Shown here in pieces: positions 9,928-18,142 of a stretch of 64,000 nucleotides of DNA. Within the stretch, counting starts at the first letter, position 1. Each line of letters starts with the position of its first letter. Both the position numbers and the translations under genes were made by a program. The notes beneath the pieces are model-generated. The model saw only the letters and a program-made list of their open reading frames with translations. It was not told where the DNA came from and did not search any database. This DNA comes from Sphingobacteriaceae bacterium (GTDB lineage: Bacteria; Bacteroidota; Bacteroidia; B-17B0; Aurantibacillaceae): the NCBI GenBank assembly GCA_002319075.1, contig NVQB01000001.1, positions 2,914,001 to 2,978,000 on the forward strand, written 5' to 3'.

Positions 9928-11118
9928 TTATTTATTAGCAACAACCATTCTTTTAGAATCAACAATTTTATTGTCGGCAATAATAGAATAAATATAAATT
10001 CCAGCTGCCAGTTTTTCGGAAGTAATGGTAAGTGAAGATGTTTCTCTATCTGTGATTGGAAAAGTAGTAATCTGTTTGCCTGAGAGATCGTATACGATAA
10101 GGCTTGCTGTTTTCACCTGCTTTGGTAAAACATAGTTAACTACGGTTTCGCCATTAAACGGATTAGGTTCATTTTGTGACATGTTAAATCCGCCGGCGGC
10201 ATTTATTTCGTTTAATCCCGTTGTATTCGCCATTTTCTGGGTAAGATCGTTAATCATTTCCCTTTGTTCGGCAATTTGCTTTTGTTGCTCCTGAACTGCC
10301 GATATCAAAACGGGAATGAGGCTTACATAATTAATAGTCTTAAATGTTTTACCACTTGCTATCACAGTTCCGTCTTCCGACCTTTCAGGCATAGCAGTCT
10401 CCTTTACAAGATCAGGAAATACCTCTTCCAGTTCTTGCGCAATTAAGCCCATTTGCTGAACGCGCGGAAGACTTAGCCCTTTAAAATCCTGGTATTTATA
10501 AACGTATGTACTTGGTTTTAACGACATAATTTTATCGAGAGCATTTTGTAAGGGTTTAATATCATTTTTAAGTTGTCTGTCAGATGGATAAAAGTTTGTG
10601 GTACTATACACGTCTCCTACAAAAAAGCCACCCCAGTTTGGACCTGCGCCGCCCGAACCTCCTGTGCTCCAGTCATCGCCGTAAACTCCGGTACATATGC
10701 CCGCTGAGTTAGCACCTGTAATAGGATTTAATTTTCCGTAGCATCCAATAGTTACACCGCCACTTCCAAAGGCATTGCCTGCGGTGAAAGCGCCTCCAAA
10801 ATTGTTGGACCCGTTAAAGCCCTCATCTCTTACTCCAATAAGGTAATTTGCCATTCCATTAGGATCTTCAGCCCTACCGGTTAAAGTAATGTAGTCATTA
10901 CCGCTCTGAGATGCCGTAAGTATAAAATAGCCACAGGTTGTATCGCTGGTTTCTATTACGTGAAAGGGATGCGACGGGAGCCAACTTGCCGGACCTCCGA
11001 AATTAATACCAACTCTGTCTTTAACGGTTGTTAGTTTGTTTACTGCAGGTGTAGTCCATTGCGCACTGGCAATAACAGTGAGTGCTAGAAAGCACATTAA
11101 AATTAATTTTGTTTTCAT
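9928..11118 (-). CDS. T9SS-sorted protein with S74 intramolecular chaperone domain
   Basis: The start is placed at ATG 11118, giving a signal peptide MKTKLILMCFLALTVIASAQ; the longer frame adds 17 residues before it. The N-terminal half is Gly-rich and tail-fibre-like. Around the middle, SDRQLKNDIKPL and MGLIAQELEEVFP mark the peptidase S74 / endosialidase chaperone domain, which trimerises beta-helical fibres and then cuts itself off. A short coiled coil (EQQKQIAEQREMINDL) follows, and the last 80 residues (NEPNPFNGET... to KRMVVANK) form a type A T9SS sorting domain. The protein is probably exported to the cell surface. An S74 domain placed before the sorting tail raises the question of whether self-cleavage occurs. 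Confidence 0.85.
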   Translation of the reverse strand: MKTKLILMCFLALTVIASAQWTTPAVNKLTTVKDRVGINFGGPASWLPSHPFHVIETSDTTCGYFILTASQSGNDYITLTGRAEDPNGMANYLIGVRDEGFNGSNNFGGAFTAGNAFGSGGVTIGCYGKLNPITGANSAGICTGVYGDDWSTGGSGGAGPNWGGFFVGDVYSTTNFYPSDRQLKNDIKPLQNALDKIMSLKPSTYVYKYQDFKGLSLPRVQQMGLIAQELEEVFPDLVKETAMPERSEDGTVIASGKTFKTINYVSLIPVLISAVQEQQKQIAEQREMINDLTQKMANTTGLNEINAAGGFNMSQNEPNPFNGETVVNYVLPKQVKTASLIVYDLSGKQITTFPITDRETSSLTITSEKLAAGIYIYSIIADNKIVDSKRMVVANK

Positions 11119-11225
11119 AATCGTTAGGGTTTTAGGTTTGTTATTTTTTTGAATTATACTTAAAGTCATATTAGGGTGATAAGCCCTGGCGCGTATCTGT
11201 CATTTTTTTTGTTACGTTTCGGGAA

Positions 11226-11233
11226 CAAATATA
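11226..11233 (-). promoter_or_regulatory. Probable -7 box of the S74 surface protein gene
   Basis: Read leftwards the sequence is TATATTTG, an exact match to TAnnTTTG. It predicts a leader of about 100 nt before the ATG at 11118. The -33 element is poor (TTTC about 23 bp upstream). Confidence 0.45.
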
Positions 11234-11414
11234 GAGCGGCTTTTAACGGAATTATTGAAACCTAATCATTCGGTAGGCTACAACAGACTTGGCAACCAGC
11301 AAGTAAACCCCACCATCGGGTAAGTAAGAAAACCCTACTATTTAGTCAGGTTTATATATTGGTCAGGCTATTAATCGACTTAGTGCTTTTTTCAGGAGGG
11401 TTTATCTAATTTAA

Positions 11415-11445
11415 CTTGATACGCGTCATCAAACCGATACCTTTA
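11415..11445 (+). promoter_or_regulatory. Probable promoter of the response regulator at 11483
   Basis: CTTG at 11415-11418 and TACCTTTA at 11438-11445 are separated by 19 bp, the same spacing as in the promoter of the paralogue at 306. One mismatch in each box. Confidence 0.4.
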
Positions 11446-11482
11446 GTCTGGAAGTACGTATAAATATTATTTTCTACTACTT

Positions 11483-12115
11483 ATGTCAAAGAAAATCAAA
11501 ATAATTATCGCGGATAACAACTCTTTAATGAGACGCTCGCTCACGGCCTTTTTGTCGGACTATGAAGAGTTTGATGTAATAGGTGAATGCGCAAACGGGC
11601 GGGAATTACTCGATATGCTCAAGCGAATAGAAACAGATATTGTTTTACTTGATTTGGAAATGCCTGTGATGAGTGGATTTGAAGCGCTCAAAATTATGCA
11701 GGTTCGGTTCAGAAGTGTTAAAGCTGTAGTTTTATCCATGCATAATGATCTTCGGAGAATTCGCGAATGCTTGTCAGTGGGTGTTTGTGGCTATCTTTCA
11801 AAAGATTGTGTTCCGGAGCAACTTATCCAGACGCTCATAAACGTTCAATTGAAAGGCTTTTACATAGAGGACGATATTTATAAAAATCTCTTGCAGAATT
11901 TCGCGAATGACTCTCTTGACAAGCAAAAACTCAGTCGCAGGGAAAATGAAATTCTGAAAGAACTTCATGATGGCAAAACGGAAAAGGAAATTGCGGGACT
12001 ACTTAATATTTCAAGGGGTACAGTACATTTTCATCGGATGAATATTTACAACAAAACAAATACTCATAATTTGGCCGAACTCCTTAAATACATTCATCAC
12101 AATAATTTGATCTAA
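11483..12115 (+). CDS. NarL/FixJ-family response regulator with altered acidic pair, orphan
   Basis: The 210-residue protein has a receiver domain with phospho-acceptor D57 (LLDLEMP), switch Ser85 and Lys107, and a C-terminal LuxR helix-turn-helix (about 147-210, LSRRENEILKEL...). The usual Asp-Asp pair that binds magnesium reads Asp11-Asn12, so phosphorylation may be weakened or not needed; this is inference. It is clearly related to the regulator at 306. No kinase gene lies nearby, and like its paralogue it diverges from a gene for a secreted surface protein. Confidence 0.88.
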   Translation: MSKKIKIIIADNNSLMRRSLTAFLSDYEEFDVIGECANGRELLDMLKRIETDIVLLDLEMPVMSGFEALKIMQVRFRSVKAVVLSMHNDLRRIRECLSVGVCGYLSKDCVPEQLIQTLINVQLKGFYIEDDIYKNLLQNFANDSLDKQKLSRRENEILKELHDGKTEKEIAGLLNISRGTVHFHRMNIYNKTNTHNLAELLKYIHHNNLI

Positions 12116-12209
12116 CTCTGGCTCCCAAACCTAAAATATCAACTCGGGGCCGGTTTGCAGGAGGTTAATAGCACACTAGGCTTAAAATATCCAAAAACCC
12201 ACATTTTCA

Positions 12210-12241
12210 TTTGAATATATACCTTTTTTGTGGTATGTTTG
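12210..12241 (+). promoter_or_regulatory. Promoter of the suf operon
   Basis: TTTG at 12210-12213 and TATGTTTG at 12234-12241 are separated by 20 bp: both boxes match the Bacteroidota consensus exactly. The start point is predicted a few bases downstream, inside the inverted repeat at 12247-12267. Confidence 0.75.
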
Positions 12242-12246
12242 TACTC

Positions 12247-12267
12247 TAATTAGATTTAGTCTAATTA
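12247..12267. promoter_or_regulatory. Inverted-repeat operator candidate over the suf start point
   Basis: TAATTAGA (12247-12254) and TCTAATTA (12260-12267) are perfect 8-bp inverted arms around a 5-bp spacer. The site begins 5 bp after the -7 box, so a bound dimer would block initiation. Suf/isc operons are commonly controlled by Rrf2-family Fe-S sensors (IscR, SufR), but no such gene is present in this window, and the site could serve another dimeric regulator. Confidence 0.55.
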
Positions 12268-12302
12268 ACTTTATTCTATAATTCATTTAAAAACAAATAG
12301 TT

Positions 12303-12629
12303 ATGATAACTGTAAGTGAAAATGCAAAGAATCATGCCATAGATCTAATTCAAAGAGAAAATCATCCTGAGAATACTTTTATTCGCGTGGGTGTTGATGG
12401 TGGTGGTTGTTCTGGTTTGTCCTATAAATTAGAGTTCGATCACAATTTAAAAGAAGGCGATCAGATGTTTGAAGACAAGGGAATTAAAATAGTGGTAGAC
12501 AGAAAAAGCTTTTTATACCTCGTTGGAACTGAACTTGAATATACAGGTGGATTAAACGGAAAGGGTTTTGTATTTAATAATCCTAACGCGAGCCGCACTT
12601 GTGGTTGCGGGGAAAGCTTCTCTGTATAG
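12303..12629 (+). CDS. sufA: A-type Fe-S cluster carrier (SufA/IscA/HesB)
   Basis: A-type carriers take new [2Fe-2S] or [4Fe-4S] clusters from the scaffold and pass them to apo-proteins. The 108-residue product has the three ligand cysteines in the family positions: Cys36 in GGGCSGL, and Cys100 and Cys102 in the C-terminal CGCGESF. The family length is about 105-120 residues, so it is complete. As first gene of the suf operon it sits directly after the promoter and operator candidate. The symbol is assigned by context; the sequence alone does not separate SufA from IscA or ErpA. Confidence 0.93.
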   Translation: MITVSENAKNHAIDLIQRENHPENTFIRVGVDGGGCSGLSYKLEFDHNLKEGDQMFEDKGIKIVVDRKSFLYLVGTELEYTGGLNGKGFVFNNPNASRTCGCGESFSV

Positions 12630-12721
12630 GCATATGTTGGCAGTAGGCAGAGTTTAGTCTGCAGAGACTGGACCCCACTGCTTAAACTATCGACTACAAA
12701 TATCAACTATTGACTTAAAAA

Positions 12722-14182
12722 ATGGCAGAACAAAACGAAGTTCTAGAAGAACATATAAATAGCGAATACAAATACGGTTTTACAACGGATGTAGAGACCG
12801 ATACCTTTGCACCTGGGTTAAACGAAGACGTAGTAAGAGCTTTAAGTAAGAAAAAGAATGAACCGGAATGGCTATTGGATTTTCGTTTAAAGGCTTACCG
12901 TTATTGGTTAACTATGAAGGCTCCCGATAACTGGGCGCATTTGCATTATCCGAAAATCGACTTCAACGATATTATCTATTATTCCGCTCCAAAACAAACG
13001 GCTCTTTTAAAGAGTCTGGATGAAGTGGATCCTGAACTTTTAAAAACCTTTGAAAAATTAGGTATTTCATTAGAAGAACAAAAACGTTTAAGTGGAGTAG
13101 AATCGAACATTGCAGTAGACGCAGTGTTTGACAGTGTTTCAGTGAAAACAACTTTCCGTGAAACGCTTTCTGAGAAAGGAATTATTTTTTGCTCGTTTAG
13201 TGAGGCTGTTCAGGAATTTCCTGACCTGATTAAAAAATACATGGGAATGGTTGTTCCTTATACGGACAATTATTACGCAGCTTTAAATTCTGCAGTATTC
13301 AGCGATGGGTCGTTTTGTTATATTCCAAAAGGCGTTCGTTGTCCGATGGAATTATCCACTTACTTCCGTATCAACGCAAAAGGTACCGGTCAGTTTGAAA
13401 GAACTTTAATTGTTGCCGATGAAGCAAGTTACGTTTCTTATCTCGAAGGTTGCACAGCTCCTGTTCGTGATGAGAATCAATTACACGCTGCAATCGTTGA
13501 AATCATTGCACATAAAGATGCTGAAGTAAAATACAGTACCGTTCAAAACTGGTACCCGGGCGATAAAGATGGTAAAGGTGGTATTTTTAATTTCGTTACC
13601 AAACGTGGTATTTGTCTGGAAGATAATTCTAAAATCAGCTGGACGCAGGTGGAGACAGGTTCTGCCATTACCTGGAAATACCCTTCTGTGATTTTAAAAG
13701 GGAATAATAGCACTGGTGAATTTTATTCTGTGGCTGTGACAAACAATAAACAAGAAGCCGATACCGGCACTAAAATGATCCACATTGGTAAAAATACGCG
13801 TAGTACAATTATTTCAAAAGGAATCAGCGCGGGCTTTAGTAACAACAGCTATCGCGGATTAGTTCAGGTGCGCAAAGGCGCAACCAATGCAAGGAATTTT
13901 TCGCAGTGCGATAGCTTGTTAATGGGCGATAAATGCGGAGCACATACTTTTCCCTATATTGAAATAAAAGATAAAACAGCAACTGTTGAGCACGAGGCTA
14001 CAACCAGCAAAATTGGTGAAGATCAATTGTTCTATTGCAAACAACGGGGCATCGATATGGAAAAAGCAATTGCCTTAATTGTAAATGGCTATTGTAAGGA
14101 AGTTTTAAATAAATTGCCGATGGAGTTTGCCGTGGAAGCTCAAAAGCTACTGGCGGTGAGTTTGGAGGGAAGTGTCGGGTAA
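12722..14182 (+). CDS. sufB: Fe-S cluster assembly scaffold subunit SufB
   Basis: SufB is the scaffold subunit of the SufBC2D complex on which clusters are built. The 486 residues align with the family throughout: an N-terminal helical region ([16 protein letters not shown]), the beta-helix core, the segment [16 protein letters not shown] with the cysteine that is conserved in the core, and the C-terminal segment [16 protein letters not shown]. It starts 92 bp after sufA. That gap contains simple intergenic filler (12685-12716 holds ACTATCGACTAC- and CAACTATTGACTT-like units) and no clear promoter. Six bases separate its stop from the next gene, which is not a suf gene. Confidence 0.97.
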   Translation: MAEQNEVLEEHINSEYKYGFTTDVETDTFAPGLNEDVVRALSKKKNEPEWLLDFRLKAYRYWLTMKAPDNWAHLHYPKIDFNDIIYYSAPKQTALLKSLDEVDPELLKTFEKLGISLEEQKRLSGVESNIAVDAVFDSVSVKTTFRETLSEKGIIFCSFSEAVQEFPDLIKKYMGMVVPYTDNYYAALNSAVFSDGSFCYIPKGVRCPMELSTYFRINAKGTGQFERTLIVADEASYVSYLEGCTAPVRDENQLHAAIVEIIAHKDAEVKYSTVQNWYPGDKDGKGGIFNFVTKRGICLEDNSKISWTQVETGSAITWKYPSVILKGNNSTGEFYSVAVTNNKQEADTGTKMIHIGKNTRSTIISKGISAGFSNNSYRGLVQVRKGATNARNFSQCDSLLMGDKCGAHTFPYIEIKDKTATVEHEATTSKIGEDQLFYCKQRGIDMEKAIALIVNGYCKEVLNKLPMEFAVEAQKLLAVSLEGSVG

Positions 14183-14188
14183 ATTCAA

Positions 14189-15937
14189 ATGTCAGAACTT
14201 TTCCTGAAATATAAATTCTCAAACTATTCGATTTTTTGCACGGTATTTTTAGCGATTGCAATCAGCTGGATATTTAAATGGAATTATTCGGATGAGGTGC
14301 CTGATTTTATGGGTGGCGATGCGAAAGATTATTATTCAGGCCTGGTTTCTACTTTTATAACCCACGATCTTACAAATCAAACTGGAAATGATTGGTTTTT
14401 ATTAAGGACCGAAAGTGGAACTATCAATGTTCATTCGATTGGTGTATCCGTTTTACTCTTGCCGTTTTTTGCGTTAGCCTGCTTGTTTGCTTTTCTTTTT
14501 AATTTTCCTGTTGATGGTTTTAGTCTTCCTTTTCAGTTTTCAGTAGCCTCTGCTGCTTTATTTTACGTGGTTATCGGATTAATCTATCTCAAAAAATTAT
14601 TTCAACTGCATACTATTGGCGATAAAACAAGCGCTTTAATACTTCTCCTTTTATTTTTTGGAACGAACCTGTTGCATTACACAGTATCTGAGGCAGGCAT
14701 GTCACACATTTACTCCTTTAGCCTAATATCTGTTTTTCTTTACCACAGCTCTAAATTTGTTTTGCGTAGAGAAAATAAAAATCTGATTTCAACGTTTGCG
14801 ATTCTTGGTCTAATAACCCTGGTTAGACCAAATAATGTTTTGATCTTATTTTCTGTTTTTATCTGGTTTAGAAGTCTGAATGAGTGCAAAGTATTTTTTA
14901 AAGATCTTTTCAGAAACAAAATTTTTTACAAAGCCCTTGCTCTTTCTCTGTTTATAGTGTTACTGCAAAGTGTGGTTTGGTTTATTCAAAGCAAAACCTT
15001 ATTCCATAATACCTATAAGGCAGATGGATTCTACTGGTCAAATCCTCAGCTCTTAAAAATGCTTTTTGGCTTTGATGGGGGGTTCTTTATTTATACGCCT
15101 TTGTGTTTAATTTTTGTTTTGGGCCTTGGAGTGTTATTTAAGGAAAATAAATTTTCATTCCTGGCGTCGGTATTTTTTATTTTAGGGTTATTGTATTTTT
15201 TCGCAAGCTATTGGGCTTATACCTATTTTGACGGACTTGGCATTCGCGTGTTAGTAGATTATTATGCTTTGTTTTCTTTTCTCGGAGCAAAGCTTTTTGC
15301 GAATCTTTTAGGCAAAGCTGTTTTGTATAATTCTCTTGTATTTGTGGCTGGACTTTTTGTTTTCGTAAATCTTATTTATACTTACCAGGCCAATCGCGGC
15401 ATTATGCTTCGTGCAGGCATGACATACGCAAAATGGAAATATATTTTCATGAGAACAGCTCCCGAATATCAAAACGTTTTGGGTGGAAGTAATGAACTCT
15501 TGCCATATTCATCAACCAAACAAGGTGTGGTTTTAAAAAAAGAAATTAAATTAGATCAGCCTTTTGATTACTCTCAAAAAGATTACGGACTATCAATAAA
15601 TTTTGATTCGATCGGATTCCAGTCCAACCGCGTGCATGTAAAAATTTCATGCAGACGAACGGAACTGGAAACAAACAGTAGCTACGATGCCCTTGTAGTG
15701 CTTGCTCTGGAAGATGGCACAACACATCAAAATAAATCCCTCAATTCATTTCGATTAAATGAGGCGCCTTCTACAGAGTGTTGCGGTACAAGGGAATATG
15801 ACTACACAGCCAATATAAGCGCGGACTTTAAACCAAATGATAAGTTTTCGATTTATTTATGGAACAAAAAAGTTAAAGCATTTTTAGTAGATAAATTTTC
15901 GGTACAAGTTTACAATTACGGATTTCAAATAAATTAA
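14189..15937 (+). CDS. Polytopic membrane protein of unknown function (possible GT-C-type transferase)
   Basis: This 582-residue protein has a long hydrophobic region (about residues 10-410) with roughly ten or more membrane helices and a soluble C-terminal domain of about 150 residues. The first extracytoplasmic loop begins soon after helix 1 and contains an acidic, Tyr-rich motif GDAKDYYSG near residues 43-51. GT-C glycosyltransferases such as ArnT/PMT relatives have an acidic catalytic site in that loop, so a role in sugar transfer from a lipid carrier is possible, but I do not recognise the family with confidence. The gene lies 6 bp after sufB and 42 bp before sufC in the same direction, so it should be co-transcribed with Fe-S assembly. 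It has no visible iron or Cys ligand motif. Confidence 0.7.
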   Translation: MSELFLKYKFSNYSIFCTVFLAIAISWIFKWNYSDEVPDFMGGDAKDYYSGLVSTFITHDLTNQTGNDWFLLRTESGTINVHSIGVSVLLLPFFALACLFAFLFNFPVDGFSLPFQFSVASAALFYVVIGLIYLKKLFQLHTIGDKTSALILLLLFFGTNLLHYTVSEAGMSHIYSFSLISVFLYHSSKFVLRRENKNLISTFAILGLITLVRPNNVLILFSVFIWFRSLNECKVFFKDLFRNKIFYKALALSLFIVLLQSVVWFIQSKTLFHNTYKADGFYWSNPQLLKMLFGFDGGFFIYTPLCLIFVLGLGVLFKENKFSFLASVFFILGLLYFFASYWAYTYFDGLGIRVLVDYYALFSFLGAKLFANLLGKAVLYNSLVFVAGLFVFVNLIYTYQANRGIMLRAGMTYAKWKYIFMRTAPEYQNVLGGSNELLPYSSTKQGVVLKKEIKLDQPFDYSQKDYGLSINFDSIGFQSNRVHVKISCRRTELETNSSYDALVVLALEDGTTHQNKSLNSFRLNEAPSTECCGTREYDYTANISADFKPNDKFSIYLWNKKVKAFLVDKFSVQVYNYGFQIN

Positions 15938-15979
15938 GCTCGAACCTATCGGGACACACATAGTTAAAAATAAAATAAG

Positions 15980-16741
15980 ATGATCACAATTAAAAACCTC
16001 CATGCATCTGTTGATGGAAAAGAAATTTTAAAAGGAATAAATCTAGAAGTTAAGGCGGGAGAAGTACACGCTATCATGGGCCCCAACGGTTCGGGTAAGT
16101 CTACTCTATCAAGCGTTTTGGCAGGACGTGAAGATTATGAAGTAACAGAAGGAGAAGTAACTTTTCATGGAAAAGATCTTTTAGATATGCCTGCTGAAGA
16201 CCGTGCGCGTGAAGGACTGTTCCTTGCTTTCCAGTATCCAATTGAAATTCCGGGAGTAAGTAATATCAACTTTTTAAAAACCGCTATCAACGAAATTCGC
16301 GCTTATAAAGGTCAGGAAGCTATTCCGGCAAAAGACTTTCTTGCACTGGTAAAAGAAAAGCAAAAGCTTGTAGAGCTTGATGGTAAACTTGCAAATCGCA
16401 GTGTAAATGAAGGTTTTAGCGGTGGTGAAAAAAAGAGGAATGAGATTTTCCAAATGGCTATGTTAGAACCAACACTTGCGATCTTAGATGAAACCGATAG
16501 CGGACTGGATATCGACGCTTTAAAGATCGTTGCGGGTGGCGTAAATACTTTAAAAAATGAGAACAGGGCGTTTATCGTCATCACCCACTACCAAAGACTC
16601 TTAGATTATATTGTTCCTGATTTTGTACATATTTTATACAACGGTAAAATTGTAAAATCTGGCGGCAAAGAATTAGCTCTTGAGCTTGAAGCAAAGGGAT
16701 ACGACGAAATTAAAAAACAATTCGAGAAGGAATCTGTTTAA
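15980..16741 (+). CDS. sufC: Fe-S cluster assembly ATPase SufC
   Basis: SufC is the ABC-type ATPase of the SufBC2D scaffold. The 253-residue product has Walker A GPNGSGKST at 34-42, the Q-loop, signature FSGGEKKRNE with the SufC-typical charged residues after SGGE, Walker B LAILDETDSGLD and the switch His in VITHYQR. It has no membrane segments. Its order after sufB and before sufD is standard, apart from the membrane protein gene between sufB and sufC. Confidence 0.97.
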   Translation: MITIKNLHASVDGKEILKGINLEVKAGEVHAIMGPNGSGKSTLSSVLAGREDYEVTEGEVTFHGKDLLDMPAEDRAREGLFLAFQYPIEIPGVSNINFLKTAINEIRAYKGQEAIPAKDFLALVKEKQKLVELDGKLANRSVNEGFSGGEKKRNEIFQMAMLEPTLAILDETDSGLDIDALKIVAGGVNTLKNENRAFIVITHYQRLLDYIVPDFVHILYNGKIVKSGGKELALELEAKGYDEIKKQFEKESV

Positions 16742-16758
16742 GAAGGAGACGCCAATCG

Positions 16759-16848
16759 CACTAATTTGCACGAATTAAGTGTGTAAGTGGTCCCAATGAA
16801 GTTAGAAGAGAGTAAATAAAACCTTAGTGCTAATTCGTGTAATTAGTG
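16759..16848. repeat. Inverted pair of CACGAATTA-type repeats between sufC and sufD
   Basis: The left arm at 16759-16777 (CACTAATTTGCACGAATTA) pairs with the right arm at 16831-16848 (TAATTCGTGTAATTAGTG) as 8 + 9 base pairs with a 2x1 internal mismatch and a 53-nt loop. The transcript of the suf operon could fold here. No T-run follows, so it is not an ordinary terminator. A third, degenerate copy lies at 30592-30614. Confidence 0.6.
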
Positions 16849-16865
16849 TTAGATAGCATAAAAAA

Positions 16866-18140
16866 ATGATCGCAGAAAAATCACATACAGCTCAGGATAT
16901 CATCGAAAAGATTTCGTCTACAGCTGCAAAAGTCGGATTTATTCAGGATGACACGCTTACCAAAGCATTGATGTATCTTGAAAATACTGGCATACCAAAT
17001 AACAAGCACGAAGATTACAAGTACTGTAATATGGATGCCATTCTTAAAAAAGAATTTAAGAATGTAGAACAAAAATTTATTAGTCTTGCGGATCTTAAAC
17101 CTTATAAGTTAGAAGATACTGTAACTTTAGTAGTGTTAAACGGAACTTATTCAGAAAGTTTAAGCGACAAGATAATTCTGAATGGTTTGCACATTACTGC
17201 ACTATCTAATTTGGATGCAGAGTCTAAAAAACTAATTGCTTCAGAAGCAAAAGTAGAAAGTGACGCATTCATTGCTCTTAATACAGTTTTTAGTTCTAAC
17301 GGATTTCATTTGAAAGTAGAGAAAAATGCTGCTATCCAAATTCCGATTCACATTTTATACATTTCAGGTGCTGATTCAGAGGCGATTGTTAACACCCGTA
17401 ATTTAATTCAGCTGGAGGAAAGTTCAGAGCTTACCATTATTGAAGAACAGATTGTTTTCGGTAAAGGAAAGATTTTCAGTAATTATTTGAGTGAAAAATT
17501 TGTTGCAGAGAACGCAAAATTAAATTGTGCCTTGTTTCAAAACGAAGGTCCCCAAGGATTTTCAGTAAACACAAACCAGGTTAAAGTAGCGCGTTCTGGT
17601 TATTACGACAATACAACTATCACTTTAAGCGGTCAAGTCGTAAGAAATAATCATAACGTTATTTTGGCGGGAGAAAATTCGGAAGCTCATCTAAATGGAT
17701 TATTTTCTTCGAAGGGAAATCAGCTAATAGACAATCATACACTAATGGATCACCAGGTGCCGCATTGCGAAAGCAACGAACTTTACAAAGGCGTTATCAA
17801 CGATAAAAGTACCGGCGTTTTTAATGGTAAAATTTTTGTAAGAAAAGACGCGCAAAAAACAAATGCTTACCAGAGCAGTAAAAACATTTTGTTGAGTGAC
17901 GATGCAACTATCAATACAAAACCGCAATTAGAAATTTATGCCGACGATGTAAAATGTTCGCACGGAACTTCGACCGGTAAGATCGATGAAAGCGCTATGT
18001 TTTACTTAAATGCCCGTGGTATTGGAAAAGACAGCGCCAGAAAATTATTATTGAGCTCTTTTGCTTTGGAAGTGATTAATAAGATTGAGGTGGATAGTTT
18101 AAGAGAAAAAGTAACACAACTTTTTGAGAACGAAATTTAA
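16866..18140 (+). CDS. sufD: Fe-S cluster assembly protein SufD
   Basis: SufD is the second beta-helix subunit of SufBC2D and is needed for iron entry. The 424-residue product has the family N-terminal segment (EDYKYCNMDAIL), the right-handed beta-helix repeats, and the conserved C-terminal block DDVKCSHGTSTGKIDESAMFYLNARGI, with the His used in cluster formation in CSHG. The start is ATG 16866. The 124-bp gap to sufC, with a large inverted repeat, is unusually long for this operon. Two bases separate it from sufS. Confidence 0.96.
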   Translation: MIAEKSHTAQDIIEKISSTAAKVGFIQDDTLTKALMYLENTGIPNNKHEDYKYCNMDAILKKEFKNVEQKFISLADLKPYKLEDTVTLVVLNGTYSESLSDKIILNGLHITALSNLDAESKKLIASEAKVESDAFIALNTVFSSNGFHLKVEKNAAIQIPIHILYISGADSEAIVNTRNLIQLEESSELTIIEEQIVFGKGKIFSNYLSEKFVAENAKLNCALFQNEGPQGFSVNTNQVKVARSGYYDNTTITLSGQVVRNNHNVILAGENSEAHLNGLFSSKGNQLIDNHTLMDHQVPHCESNELYKGVINDKSTGVFNGKIFVRKDAQKTNAYQSSKNILLSDDATINTKPQLEIYADDVKCSHGTSTGKIDESAMFYLNARGIGKDSARKLLLSSFALEVINKIEVDSLREKVTQLFENEI

Positions 18141-18142
18141 TT

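Larger units (their letters stand above)
11119..11482. other. Divergent intergenic region between S74 protein and response regulator
   Basis: No gene is seen in these 364 bp. It carries a leftward -7 box (11226-11233) and a rightward promoter (11415-11445). The central part (11260-11380) is less AT-rich than its surroundings and has repeated CAGG/GTAAG-like words, but no perfect symmetric site. It is the natural place to look for response-regulator binding. Confidence 0.45.

Noticed and set aside
7956-11373. Word GTCAGGCTATTA at 7956-7967 and at 11362-11373
   Set aside because: A 12-mer repeated once in 64 kb is expected by chance many times, and the context differs.
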